A stretch of DNA of 64,000 nt. Origin: Pseudomonas sp. ML96. Its GTDB lineage: Bacteria; Pseudomonadota; Gammaproteobacteria; Pseudomonadales; Pseudomonadaceae. The position numbers and the translations under genes are program-made. Numbering within the stretch: the stretch's first letter is position 1; each line of letters starts with the position of its first letter. Shown here one piece after another: positions 29,216 through 35,742 of the stretch. Under the pieces are notes generated by a model. That model searched no databases and was not told the origin of the DNA. It saw only the letters and a program-made list of their open reading frames with translations. The stretch covers positions 90,244 to 154,243 of the forward strand of contig NZ_JPMY01000041.1 of NCBI RefSeq assembly GCF_000761545.1, read 5' to 3'.

Positions 29216-30409
29216 CTACTCATAGCGGCCTCTTAGGCCCGTCAAACCGACAGCTAGCGGCTGCTGAGCAGGCTGGCGGTCCTGCTGAGGCTGTCGAGTG
29301 GGAAGGGAAGAGGAGGGCGGAGCGGAGGCGTTGAGCTGGCCTTGGCCTGTAGTGGCTCCAGGCAGACGATCCGGCTTGGTGTCATCGAAGTAACCGTTCT
29401 CGACCATGTCCATACAGGCGTCGAATGGGATATCCATGCGACTGCCTTGCTGGCTGAGGCAAGAACAGCCGTGAAGCTGGCCACGACGGTTACCCAGCTT
29501 GAGAGACTTGCGACGGGTGTTAATGATCTCTTCTGACTTTGTCGCGTAGCAGCTGGGCTTGGGAAAAGACTGAGGCGCTGTCAGCTGGTCGTAAATCGGA
29601 GCCGAAGAAGGCACACCAGCGATGCGCGGCGTGCGATCGGCAATGTACTGCTCAGTCGTGACGTGCAGCAGCTCAGGGCCTGCGATCGACGGCAAGCCGA
29701 AGCCGGACTCAACTTTCGCAACTTGCTCGACCTGTGCGGCGGGCTCAGCAGGCGCAACTTTCTCGTCATAGCGATCCTTGAGCCGGTAGACCAGAACAGC
29801 GCCGATCAGGAGACACGCGCCGAGGACGTACATAGCCTTCGGTGCCGTGAACTTCATGTGATGGGCCGTGCCCTCTTTCACCGACTCATAGGTGCCGAAA
29901 TAGGCCTTGTCGATGGTGATGCGGATGGACTCGCCATTCTCAAAATTGAGCTTGTTGCTGTTGACGGTTAGCTCAGGCTTTTGGAATTCCCAGCGCTTAA
30001 TCACCTTGCCGCCGAAACCGCGGTGATAGTGGACATGCTTGTTACACAGCTCACGCATGTGGGCGTCGATGAGCTTCGGGCTCTGCGTGATGGCATGAAG
30101 CTCATGGCCATCCTTACGCATGATTTCTAGACGGCTGGCGTAGTCAGGAACCTTGGAACCCTGAGAGCGAACACGGAACCATGTCTGCGCCTCATCGATC
30201 ACGATGATCGAGTTAGCAGGCAGCTCAAACCACTTGGTTGGATCGTCAAAGGGGCGCCAATCCGCCTTGAGAATGGGGTGCCCAGGGTTTAGGCCTGTGA
30301 TATTGCAATAGAAGACCGTACGCCCCTCCCTGGCCGCTTTCAGGTCGACTTCCTTGATGGTGTTTAGGGTCTTGCCGTTGCCTTGGAGGCCTGTGCGAAG
30401 GACGAACAT
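29216..30409 (-). CDS. zot: Zot-family morphogenesis ATPase (pI-like)
   Basis: A 397-residue protein with Walker A GLQGNGKT at the N-terminus, Walker B SIIVIDEAQTWF near residue 70, and one transmembrane segment (MYVLGACLLIGAVLVYRL, about 195-212). A periplasmic C-terminal part follows, rich in Pro and Gln at its end (about 365-385). Filamentous phage pI/Zot proteins power virion extrusion at the inner membrane. The name derives from the Vibrio homologue and does not imply a toxin here. It lies 3 bp after the DUF2523 gene. Confidence 0.93.
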   Translation of the reverse strand: MFVLRTGLQGNGKTLNTIKEVDLKAAREGRTVFYCNITGLNPGHPILKADWRPFDDPTKWFELPANSIIVIDEAQTWFRVRSQGSKVPDYASRLEIMRKDGHELHAITQSPKLIDAHMRELCNKHVHYHRGFGGKVIKRWEFQKPELTVNSNKLNFENGESIRITIDKAYFGTYESVKEGTAHHMKFTAPKAMYVLGACLLIGAVLVYRLKDRYDEKVAPAEPAAQVEQVAKVESGFGLPSIAGPELLHVTTEQYIADRTPRIAGVPSSAPIYDQLTAPQSFPKPSCYATKSEEIINTRRKSLKLGNRRGQLHGCSCLSQQGSRMDIPFDACMDMVENGYFDDTKPDRLPGATTGQGQLNASAPPSSSLPTRQPQQDRQPAQQPLAVGLTGLRGRYE

Positions 30410-30412
30410 GCA

Positions 30413-30712
30413 TCAGCCTCCTATCGAGCCAATACCGGTCTTTTTGCCGGTACTGAGATTCACGCCCGAGAGCGCTGCTCGAGCAGCAACAGCAGAAAGG
30501 ACAATGTTTACGGCAACGTCGACCTTGGCCAATCCGAGGATGGCGAGAATCTCGCCAGGAAGGCCAGTTATCTCGCCGATCAGGTAGGTTTTTACGCCAG
30601 CGAGCAGCACGGTGATGCCTATGTAGCTGACAGCACCAATGCCAAGCGACGTGAGCACCTTGGCCACCAGTGGGCCAACAATGGCACTGAGGAACATGAA
30701 GATTGCGGGCAT
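30413..30712 (-). CDS. DUF2523 membrane protein (pVI-like minor coat protein)
   Basis: A 99-residue protein with hydrophobic segments FMFLSAIVGPLVAKVLTSLGIG, VSYIGITVLLAGV and VNIVLSAVAARAAL, followed by a Gly/Lys tail. DUF2523 proteins lie between the adsorption protein and Zot in many inoviruses and are taken as the pVI equivalent capping the virion. The ATG at 30712 follows GGAGG at proper spacing, 1 nt beyond the upstream stop; a longer frame from 30733 has no such site. Confidence 0.82.
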   Translation of the reverse strand: MPAIFMFLSAIVGPLVAKVLTSLGIGAVSYIGITVLLAGVKTYLIGEITGLPGEILAILGLAKVDVAVNIVLSAVAARAALSGVNLSTGKKTGIGSIGG

Positions 30713-30713
30713 A

Positions 30714-32204
30714 TCAGTTTCCTCCGAAGGCACGGCCTACGTAGTGGGCGAAGAAGAGTGATGCGCTGAAGACGAACAGGTAGCCCATGTACGAGGCGTA
30801 CTGGCAGATCGGCGACCAGCTGATGCTGATCGACTTGCCGATAGAGTGGAGATACACGGTACGGTCGGCGGGGCATGAAGAGCCGAGCCAACGACCAGCA
30901 GAGGCGCCAGAAAAGAGACTGGAAACGTCGACCTCTGCCTCTTGTAGCTGGTACTCAGCCTTTCCGGCCTCGGCCAGCACGGAGCCTTTCTGAGTGTCCC
31001 AATCCATCGAGCAGCGCATGGCTTTCTGTTGGCGAAGAATCGCGCAGTCGATGGCGTCGCCCTCGCAACTCAAGCTCGCACTACAGGCATCACCGGAGAC
31101 CAGGCGCTCTACTTCCTCGCCCTCTTCTTCCTCTTCTTCCTGGGATTCATCTTTCCCTGGCGTAGAAGGATCATCGCAATGGTCGCCCTTACACTCCGTT
31201 GAGCCGCCAGTTTGATTACCGTTGCCATCAGTTGTACTGGTCGAAGTATTCGTAGTGGAACTTGAAGAGCAATTGCCAGCCTTGCACTTGGTTGTATCCG
31301 TCTTGCTTTCGGTGGTAGTGGTTTTACCGCCGTCAGGGTTATTAGTTACGTCAGTCTTATCGGTCTTTGTGGTGTCCTTAGATTCAGGAACATAATCCGG
31401 ATTCGTGCAGTGCAAGCCTTGTACGCCGTTAACATTCCCGACAGCGCAGTTAGAATCAGCAAATTGATTTTTATTGCTTTCACTGACGCAAGTGTGTGAG
31501 GTAACGCCGTTCGTAGTCGTGGCAGGAGTACAGTTTTGACTTGAACTAGATGACTGAGGTGGCGGCGGGACACATTCAGGGCCTTCGCAGCCATCAACAT
31601 TGCCGCCATTGGAAGCCTGCTGTGGATCACCGTTATAAGTGCCGCCGCCCCAACAACCAAACTTGCCTGTTTTGCCGTCAGTGCCGCATTCCAAGGAGCC
31701 TACTTCACTACAAACATCTAGTGCGCAGCCATCTTGACTTGTAGTGCAGTAAATAGGGTTGGCATCATATGCTTCCTTTGAAGCGAACTCCTTTGTCCAA
31801 GTGGTGTTCTGCCCCTTTTTTGCAGCGCAGTTCAATGGGTCGTTGTACTTACAAACGCCGGTTTGAGGGTCAGGCTGCTGCAATGGGTTAGGGCAACTAT
31901 CGCCGCTACGAAAAGCACCAAACGTATAACCCTGGCCGGAATAACCGTTTTTATCTGCCCAGGTGCATATAAATTGATTTGGCTGATTAGCAACCGGAGC
32001 TACAGAAACAAGGCTGTTTGCGCGATTCGCTGCGGCAGCGTTGTATGCAGCAATCGCAGCAGAACATGCAGCGGCAGGACTATCACCGGTGCGTGTGTAG
32101 GCATCAAACCTAGCGGACCAACTATAAACCGCAGCAAACGATTGTGATGATGCGAAAGAAACAATGGCGAGACATATAGCTTGAACATAACGAGATAGTT
32201 TCAT
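30714..32204 (-). CDS. Phage adsorption protein (CoaA/pIII-like)
   Basis: A 496-residue secreted virion protein. It has a signal peptide ending at SQSFAA, a Cys-rich N-terminal domain (about 20-220) with a repeated Gly/Asn character, and Pro and Ser runs (PPPPQSSSSSQ). A long Ser/Thr/Gly/Lys linker (about 270-370) and an acidic run (ESQEEEEEEGEEVE) follow, then a C-terminal Cys-containing domain and TM anchor (YMGYLFVFSASLFFAHYVG). This matches pIII/CoaA layout: receptor binding, flexible linker, anchor. The linker DNA is A/T-richer than neighbours, as expected for a fast-changing region. The ATG at 32204 is chosen for the signal peptide. Confidence 0.88.
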   Translation of the reverse strand: MKLSRYVQAICLAIVSFASSQSFAAVYSWSARFDAYTRTGDSPAAACSAAIAAYNAAAANRANSLVSVAPVANQPNQFICTWADKNGYSGQGYTFGAFRSGDSCPNPLQQPDPQTGVCKYNDPLNCAAKKGQNTTWTKEFASKEAYDANPIYCTTSQDGCALDVCSEVGSLECGTDGKTGKFGCWGGGTYNGDPQQASNGGNVDGCEGPECVPPPPQSSSSSQNCTPATTTNGVTSHTCVSESNKNQFADSNCAVGNVNGVQGLHCTNPDYVPESKDTTKTDKTDVTNNPDGGKTTTTESKTDTTKCKAGNCSSSSTTNTSTSTTDGNGNQTGGSTECKGDHCDDPSTPGKDESQEEEEEEGEEVERLVSGDACSASLSCEGDAIDCAILRQQKAMRCSMDWDTQKGSVLAEAGKAEYQLQEAEVDVSSLFSGASAGRWLGSSCPADRTVYLHSIGKSISISWSPICQYASYMGYLFVFSASLFFAHYVGRAFGGN

Positions 32205-32206
32205 GC

Positions 32207-32287
32207 CTATATCCGCCCAAACAGTGCAAGACCAAAACAAATAACACTGACTACAAGAACAAACTCAGCGGAATTAAGTCCGAACAT
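32207..32287 (-). CDS. 26-residue hydrophobic ORF, candidate minor coat protein
   Basis: ATG at 32287 preceded by GGTGGA, coding MFGLNSAEFVLVVSVICFGL then ALFGRI and a TAG only 2 nt before the adsorption protein ATG. A short polar start, a single hydrophobic helix and a basic end resemble the 30-35-residue pVII/pIX proteins of filamentous phages. The site between major coat and pIII genes fits. No family match is claimed; coding status is inferred from the ribosome site, tight packing and hydrophobic pattern. Confidence 0.6.
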   Translation of the reverse strand: MFGLNSAEFVLVVSVICFGLALFGRI

Positions 32288-32299
32288 ATATCCACCCCG

Positions 32300-32326
32300 A
32301 AAAATAAACCCCGCCGGAGCGGGGTT
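32300..32326 (-). terminator. Terminator after the major coat protein gene
   Basis: On the minus strand AACCCCGC-TCCG-GCGGGGTT is followed by TATTTTT. Placement right after the coat gene is as in other filamentous phages, where it allows high coat mRNA and lower downstream expression. Confidence 0.85.
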
Positions 32327-32347
32327 CATGGCCGGCCAGCCGTTGCG

Positions 32348-32557
32348 TTAAACGCCGCGACGGAGGTACTTCACCGCAGCGATGGCGATGATGATCAGAA
32401 GGCCGAGGGTGGCCAGTTCGACCGCATCGGTCTTTGCGGTCGCCATCTCGGTCTCTACGGCCTCCGGAAGAGCGGCGTAGGCTTGCTGGGTCATGAGCAG
32501 GCCAGCTGCGGCAGCGGCACCGATGGAGCGTTTCAGGGTCTGGAAGCGTTGTTTCAT
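32348..32557 (-). CDS. Major coat protein (pVIII-like)
   Basis: A 69-residue precursor: basic N-terminus, hydrophobic signal (SIGAAAAAGLLMTQQAYA) with cleavage expected after AYA. The 41-residue mature chain ALPEAVETEMATAKTDAVE-LATLGLLIIIAIAAVKYLRRGV has an acidic N-part, a hydrophobic helix and a basic C-end that contacts DNA. This is the classic inovirus major coat architecture (CoaB equivalent). Preceded by a good AGGAGT ribosome site and followed by a terminator. Confidence 0.93.
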   Translation of the reverse strand: MKQRFQTLKRSIGAAAAAGLLMTQQAYAALPEAVETEMATAKTDAVELATLGLLIIIAIAAVKYLRRGV

Positions 32558-32566
32558 GAGTAACTC

Positions 32567-32758
32567 CTAGGGAAGTGCTTTCTTGAGTGCGATGACGCAG
32601 AACACCCCAACGAACATGGCCAAGGCCCAGTCGCTAAGCTGAAGTGCTTCATCGGTGGACAGGCCCTCATCGGGCACTGTTTGGAGCGTGCCAGCGCACA
32701 GCAGATAGCCCTCTGCGGACTGTTGCCATGTGCCGTCACACGCGATCAGTTTGCGCAT
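32567..32758 (-). CDS. Small phage membrane protein, 63 residues
   Basis: Soluble N-terminal half with two Cys, then a single C-terminal helix (SDWALAMFVGVFCVIALKKAL). It lies just before the coat gene, as a small membrane protein does in Pf4. Possibly a minor structural or assembly protein; no function is known. Its start overlaps the upstream stop (TGATG). Confidence 0.7.
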   Translation of the reverse strand: MRKLIACDGTWQQSAEGYLLCAGTLQTVPDEGLSTDEALQLSDWALAMFVGVFCVIALKKALP

Positions 32759-32964
32759 CAGCGGAGCACCTGCGGGAGGCGGCCACGACTGATGCCTGTT
32801 TTGATCAGATCGGAGAGCGCCAGGGCGAGCTCAGGAGTCAGAACATCGGCCGAGCCAGAGGCGGAGCACTCCGGGCAGAAGTGCTGCTCACGGTCGGACT
32901 GGACGTGCAGAACGCCCATCTCACGAGAGCAGCCGTTACAGATGATCCGGCCATGAGTGATCAC
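32758..32964 (-). CDS. Small zinc-ribbon-like phage protein, 68 residues
   Basis: Contains two Cys-X2-Cys pairs, CNGC near residue 9 and CPEC near 30, 17 residues apart, typical of a zinc ribbon. A C-terminal helical part follows. It lies between ssb and a small membrane protein gene with 1-nt overlap to the latter. Nucleic-acid or protein binding is likely by fold only; role unknown. Confidence 0.7.
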   Translation of the reverse strand: MITHGRIICNGCSREMGVLHVQSDREQHFCPECSASGSADVLTPELALALSDLIKTGISRGRLPQVLR

Positions 32965-32979
32965 AGCGGCGCCCTCCGG

Positions 32980-33351
32980 TTAAACCTTGGGCTCAGCTTG
33001 GGCAGCGGGCTTGCTCGGCTGCTGCTGTTGCTGGCGGGGCTGTTCTACGAGGGCCTTGGTCAGTACCTGGGTGTTGGTGGTTTTGCCAAAACGGTTGGTG
33101 ATCGGGCGAATCTGGCTTTCGAACTTGAGCGAGGTCGGGCCGTTGCTCAGGTCGATTGCATCGAGCACGGAGGCATCAGCCGCATACTCGGTGACCTCAT
33201 AGCCTTTGCCGTTGCCGTTGGCACCTTCCGGAATGGGGGAGAGGGCCTGCACAGAGGCACGGACTTCGCCGGTTTCTTTGTTGGTGTAGAAGTCGGTTTT
33301 GATCACGAACAGCGAGGTGATCGAAGTAGCAGCGGGAATAGCAAACGACAT
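32980..33351 (-). CDS. Phage single-stranded DNA-binding protein (gV-like)
   Basis: A 123-residue protein in the Pf ssb position. Beta-rich core (ITSLFVIKTDFYTNKETGEVRASVQAL...SLKFESQIRPITNRFGKTTNTQVLTKALVEQ) and a disordered Gln/Pro-rich tail with an acidic-basic end. Inovirus proteins of this kind coat the newly made plus strand before packaging. The ATG at 33351 is preceded by GAGGAAG; a longer frame starting at 33378 is less likely. Confidence 0.78.
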   Translation of the reverse strand: MSFAIPAATSITSLFVIKTDFYTNKETGEVRASVQALSPIPEGANGNGKGYEVTEYAADASVLDAIDLSNGPTSLKFESQIRPITNRFGKTTNTQVLTKALVEQPRQQQQQPSKPAAQAEPKV

Positions 33352-33378
33352 GGCTTTCTTCCTCTTGGTTGCCCTCAA

Positions 33379-33703
33379 TGGGCGGTTTTGCCTTTGGCCT
33401 CTCTTGGCTATCTGCCTTGGCCTTTGGCGTTGTTCTTTGGCCCCTTTGGCGACCCCTTACGGGGCGGGCTCTATTCGCTTTGCTCACCGGGCCTAAGGTC
33501 CCGGCCCTTACGGGTTTCGATCCCTGTCGCTCTTGCTCTCCGAGCGCCACCAGCAACAGCTAAAACCGCTTCCCTCTGCCTCAAGCTCAAGGGCGGGGGT
33601 TCCCCATCCCTCACCCCTCTGCCATCTGCGGTCGCGGGCGGACCGTAGCCCTACACCTGACCCCTGCAAGGGTCCGCTACGCCGCTACGCGCCCTTGCAG
33701 GCA
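33379..33703. other. Non-coding phage region of 325 bp with repeats and hairpins
   Basis: No convincing gene on either strand. It contains the GCCAAAG cluster, an imperfect hairpin around 33490-33507 (CCGGG/CCCGG), and a 10-bp perfect inverted repeat CCTGCAAGGG (33663-33672) with CCCTTGCAGG (33692-33701). The loop holds CCGCTACG twice. The large untranslated gap in a compact phage genome suggests origin, packaging signal or promoter functions. Confidence 0.55.
33392..33450. repeat. Cluster of CTTTGGC/CTTGGC repeats (GCCAAAG on the coding strand) upstream of ssb
   Basis: CTTTGGC at 33392, 33422, 33435 and 33444, and CTTGGC at 33403 and 33416: six copies in 59 bp, 41-100 bp before the ssb start. 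Candidate operator or RNA-level binding site for the ssDNA-binding protein or a phage regulator. Confidence 0.55.
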
Positions 33704-33958
33704 TCAGGCTTCGGGCTCCTGTGGTCCTGCGACCGACGACGATGGCGACGGGGCGGGGGATGGGGCAGCAGCGGTGACTGAAAGTCCGTCAGGGCAACCA
33801 GCCTCCAGCCACTGAGCCAGCACCAGGCCACCGAGAGTCCAAAGGTCTGTTCCACGGTCATGAGCCTCTTGCGTCAGTGCGAGGCGCACGGAGGCGGGGG
33901 CGGTGACGTAGAAACGAACGTCTTTGTCTTCAACAGCGGCTTGGCGGGGCGGGATCAT
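33704..33958 (-). CDS. Small phage protein, possible ribbon-helix-helix
   Basis: An 84-residue product: VRFYVTAPASVRLALTQEAHDRGTDLWTLGGLVLAQWLEAG suggests a beta strand plus two helices as in ribbon-helix-helix DNA-binding proteins, followed by a Ser/Pro/Ala tail. Start is ATG with GGAG about 10 nt upstream, 7 bp after the previous stop. No specific family is recognised. Confidence 0.55.
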   Translation of the reverse strand: MIPPRQAAVEDKDVRFYVTAPASVRLALTQEAHDRGTDLWTLGGLVLAQWLEAGCPDGLSVTAAAPSPAPSPSSSVAGPQEPEA

Positions 33959-33965
33959 TGGTCAG

Positions 33966-34250
33966 TTACTCCAGTTGGAACGGCTCACGAACAGGAACGA
34001 AGGGCGTAGGCGGGCCGCTGTCGTACACACAGTTCCAGTACTTCGGGGGATGGCGCGCGGGCGTGTGTTTCGCGCATGTAAAAGCCGGTTTCGCTCGCCA
34101 TATTCCATCGACCTTGGCTAGAGACGCGGGGCGGCATTGGTCGCAATGTGTGGACGGGGAGTGCGCGGGTTCCATCGGTACGCGACGGGACCAGCAGACA
34201 GAGCAGTCGCAGCTCACGGCGTGGGGCTGGCGCAGATACTTGCTCATCAT
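33966..34250 (-). CDS. Small cysteine-rich phage protein
   Basis: A 94-residue product with CDCSVCW near residue 14, CDQC near 36, and further Cys and His residues, indicating metal binding. MSKYLRQPHAVSCDCSVCWSRR resembles small proteins I recall from Pseudomonas inoviruses. A frame overlapping it in another register (33985-34260) lacks this pattern and is rejected. Two tandem ATGs (34250 and 34247) are both possible starts. Confidence 0.65.
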   Translation of the reverse strand: MMSKYLRQPHAVSCDCSVCWSRRVPMEPAHSPSTHCDQCRPASLAKVDGIWRAKPAFTCAKHTPARHPPKYWNCVYDSGPPTPFVPVREPFQLE

Positions 34251-34265
34251 GGATGGCCACCTCGG

Positions 34266-34481
34266 TTACTCCTCTTCCAGCAGCTGGCGGGTGAAGAGAG
34301 CAACGTTGACCATCAGGCGCTTGCCGATCTTTTTGGTAGGGATGTAGCCGCGTTCAAGCCACGCTTTAGCGACTCCAGGCTCATCCCCCATGCCGATCCA
34401 ATCTACGAACGTTTCCCAAGGCATTACCGGGGGCGCGCCGTACAGCATCTGAGGATTGATCCCTTCCAACATGGTCCGCAT
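34266..34481 (-). CDS. Excisionase/DNA-binding protein of Pf type
   Basis: About 71 residues including PWETFVDWIGMGDEPGVAKAWLERGYIPTKKIGKRLMVNVALFTRQLLEEE, a winged-helix (MerR/excisionase-like) pattern: helix-turn-helix followed by a G-Y-I-P-T-x-K-I-G-K wing. It is the first gene of the leftward early operon, facing the repressor gene, the place of the Xis-type control protein in Pf phages. The exact start is uncertain (34481, 34472, or GTG at 34511). Confidence 0.7.
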   Translation of the reverse strand: MRTMLEGINPQMLYGAPPVMPWETFVDWIGMGDEPGVAKAWLERGYIPTKKIGKRLMVNVALFTRQLLEEE

Positions 34482-34538
34482 TACTCCACTATGTTCAGCT
34501 TTACAGGCCACCCTGTACGGACACCCTGCATTACTAGC

Positions 34539-34606
34539 TACTTAGTAAAAATTACTAACTGGCGAGCAGTATGCCATAGTGGCTACTCAGTACAATCTAC
34601 TTAGTA
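34539..34606. promoter_or_regulatory. Three palindromic operators in the repressor/early-gene divergent region
   Basis: TACTTAGTA at 34539-34547, TACTCAGTA at 34584-34592 and TACTTAGTA at 34598-34606. All fit TACTNAGTA. The last two are 14 bp apart and lie 13-35 bp before the repressor ATG. Additional half sites TACTAG and TACTAA occur at 34532 and 34553. Likely binding sites of the adjacent phage repressor. Confidence 0.7.
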
Positions 34607-34618
34607 GAATTTATTGGA

Positions 34619-34885
34619 ATGATAAGAGACCGGCTTATAAGCCTTTTCAACAAGGAACGAACCAGCGCTTGGTTCGAGAAAGAGACGGGCATCGATAGGT
34701 ATCGCTGGGGAAATATCCGCAGCGGCAAAGCGCGTTTATCTGACGCAGAGATTGATGCGGTCGTTGGCGTATTCCCGCGCTATGCCCTTTGGCTGGCTAG
34801 TGGCCAAATTGCGCCAGAATGCGGTCAGACAAGCCCCGAGTACGACGAGGCCCATTCAAACTTGCCCAATCAAAGCGCGGGATAG
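34619..34885 (+). CDS. Phage repressor (Pf repressor-C-like, HTH)
   Basis: An 88-residue helix-turn-helix protein: MIRDRLISLFNKERTSAWFE then KETGIDRYRWGNIRSGKARLSDAEIDAVVGVFPRYALWLASGQIAPECGQTSPEYDE. The WLASG-x-I-x-PE-x-GQ-x-SPE ending is characteristic of small Pseudomonas phage repressors such as Pf4 repressor. It is the only early gene on the plus strand and faces the excisionase-like gene across three palindromes. It would maintain lysogeny and immunity to the same phage. Confidence 0.82.
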   Translation: MIRDRLISLFNKERTSAWFEKETGIDRYRWGNIRSGKARLSDAEIDAVVGVFPRYALWLASGQIAPECGQTSPEYDEAHSNLPNQSAG

Positions 34886-34937
34886 CCATTACTCAGGAAG
34901 TAGCTAGGCGCTGGCACGCCCGGAAGGAATGACAAGG

Positions 34938-35618
34938 ATGAAAGCAGACTGGGACGACGCACCAGACCACCTACGCCGGAAGGGTCCCGGCATCAGTCCG
35001 ATCGTTATCGCCTACATAGGCGCTACTGCCATTGCAGCTGCCTTCTTTATCGGGTTGGCATACTGGCCTCACTCAACACCAGTACCCACAGAGCCCGAAC
35101 CATATAAGCCGAAATATGACTTCAGCGAGTCTGCGGAGCCCACTGGTCCGACAGCTGAAGAGCTGTTCTGGAAAGACCAAGAGCAGCGTAAGCAGCAAAA
35201 CCAGCCCAGACAGACCGTTTTCAATGACAACAACTACACGCCAAGAGGCGCCGACAATGTCGTCAGCACGGAAGGGATAAGGCAGTCTGCTGCATACCAG
35301 AGCCCAATTCGGCAGGAGAACAAAACGGTAAATCGCACTGTTGAGCACGAGAGCGAGTGGCTAAGGGAGTGGAGTGGCGAGGGGCTGTTCCTGGCCGAAT
35401 GGATTGCGGTGAACAACTCAATAGATGGCCGATCGGTATGCGCCAACCACAGGCGCGGATCAATCGAGTATCGAGAGTGCCGGAAGGCAGCCAAGCAGCA
35501 CTTCCATGACCAATGCAAAGCTTGGCGTGCGCGATACGACAGCGACAGAGAGGACGGGAGCTACAGAATGCAGCAGCGGTTTTGCTCTGCGGCAAGAAGC
35601 TTCAGCCCCATGGGTTAG
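34938..35618 (+). CDS. Unrecognised single-span membrane protein, prophage cargo
   Basis: A 226-residue product. Cytoplasmic N-terminus (about 20 residues), one TM helix (ISPIVIAYIGATAIAAAFFIGLAYW), a Pro/Gln-rich spacer, and an outer domain with four Cys (SVCANH, YRECRKAAKQHFHDQCKAW, QQRFCSAA), which could form disulfides. No family is recognised. It lies between repressor and attR, where Pf phages carry variable accessory genes. I chose the ATG at 34938, 9 nt after GGAAGGA; the ATG at 34929 abuts that site. Confidence 0.7.
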   Translation: MKADWDDAPDHLRRKGPGISPIVIAYIGATAIAAAFFIGLAYWPHSTPVPTEPEPYKPKYDFSESAEPTGPTAEELFWKDQEQRKQQNQPRQTVFNDNNYTPRGADNVVSTEGIRQSAAYQSPIRQENKTVNRTVEHESEWLREWSGEGLFLAEWIAVNNSIDGRSVCANHRRGSIEYRECRKAAKQHFHDQCKAWRARYDSDREDGSYRMQQRFCSAARSFSPMG

Positions 35619-35636
35619 TGTCGAAAATCTGTCGAA
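35619..35636 (+). repeat. Paired TGTCGAA repeat, putative integrase arm site (right)
   Basis: TGTCGAA at 35619-35625 and 35630-35636, 11-bp period, same orientation as the left pair, 107 bp before the attR core. The same spaced pair at both prophage ends supports arm-type binding sites. Confidence 0.55.
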
Positions 35637-35695
35637 AACACAGCTGAAAGTAGCCGCGCAAAGCCCGCCAATACATTGGTAAATGTCTGATTCCC

Positions 35696-35724
35696 CTGAC
35701 TATTGCGTCAATATGCGGGATAAT
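35696..35724 (+). promoter_or_regulatory. Sigma-70-like promoter in phage DNA reading into hda
   Basis: CTGACT, 17-bp spacer, GATAAT. It lies upstream of the attR core, hence in phage sequence, and would transcribe across attR into hda about 75 bp downstream. Confidence 0.4.
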
Positions 35725-35742
35725 GCGCAGCGTCGCGGAAGG

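Noticed and set aside
29216..30409. Zonula occludens toxin as a virulence factor
   Set aside because: The Walker ATPase and membrane layout in an inovirus assembly context indicate the pI morphogenesis role; no evidence for toxin function.
33985..34260. 91-codon frame overlapping the Cys-rich phage gene
   Set aside because: The overlapping frame 33966-34250 has an ordered Cys/His pattern and better context; this one looks like a shadow.
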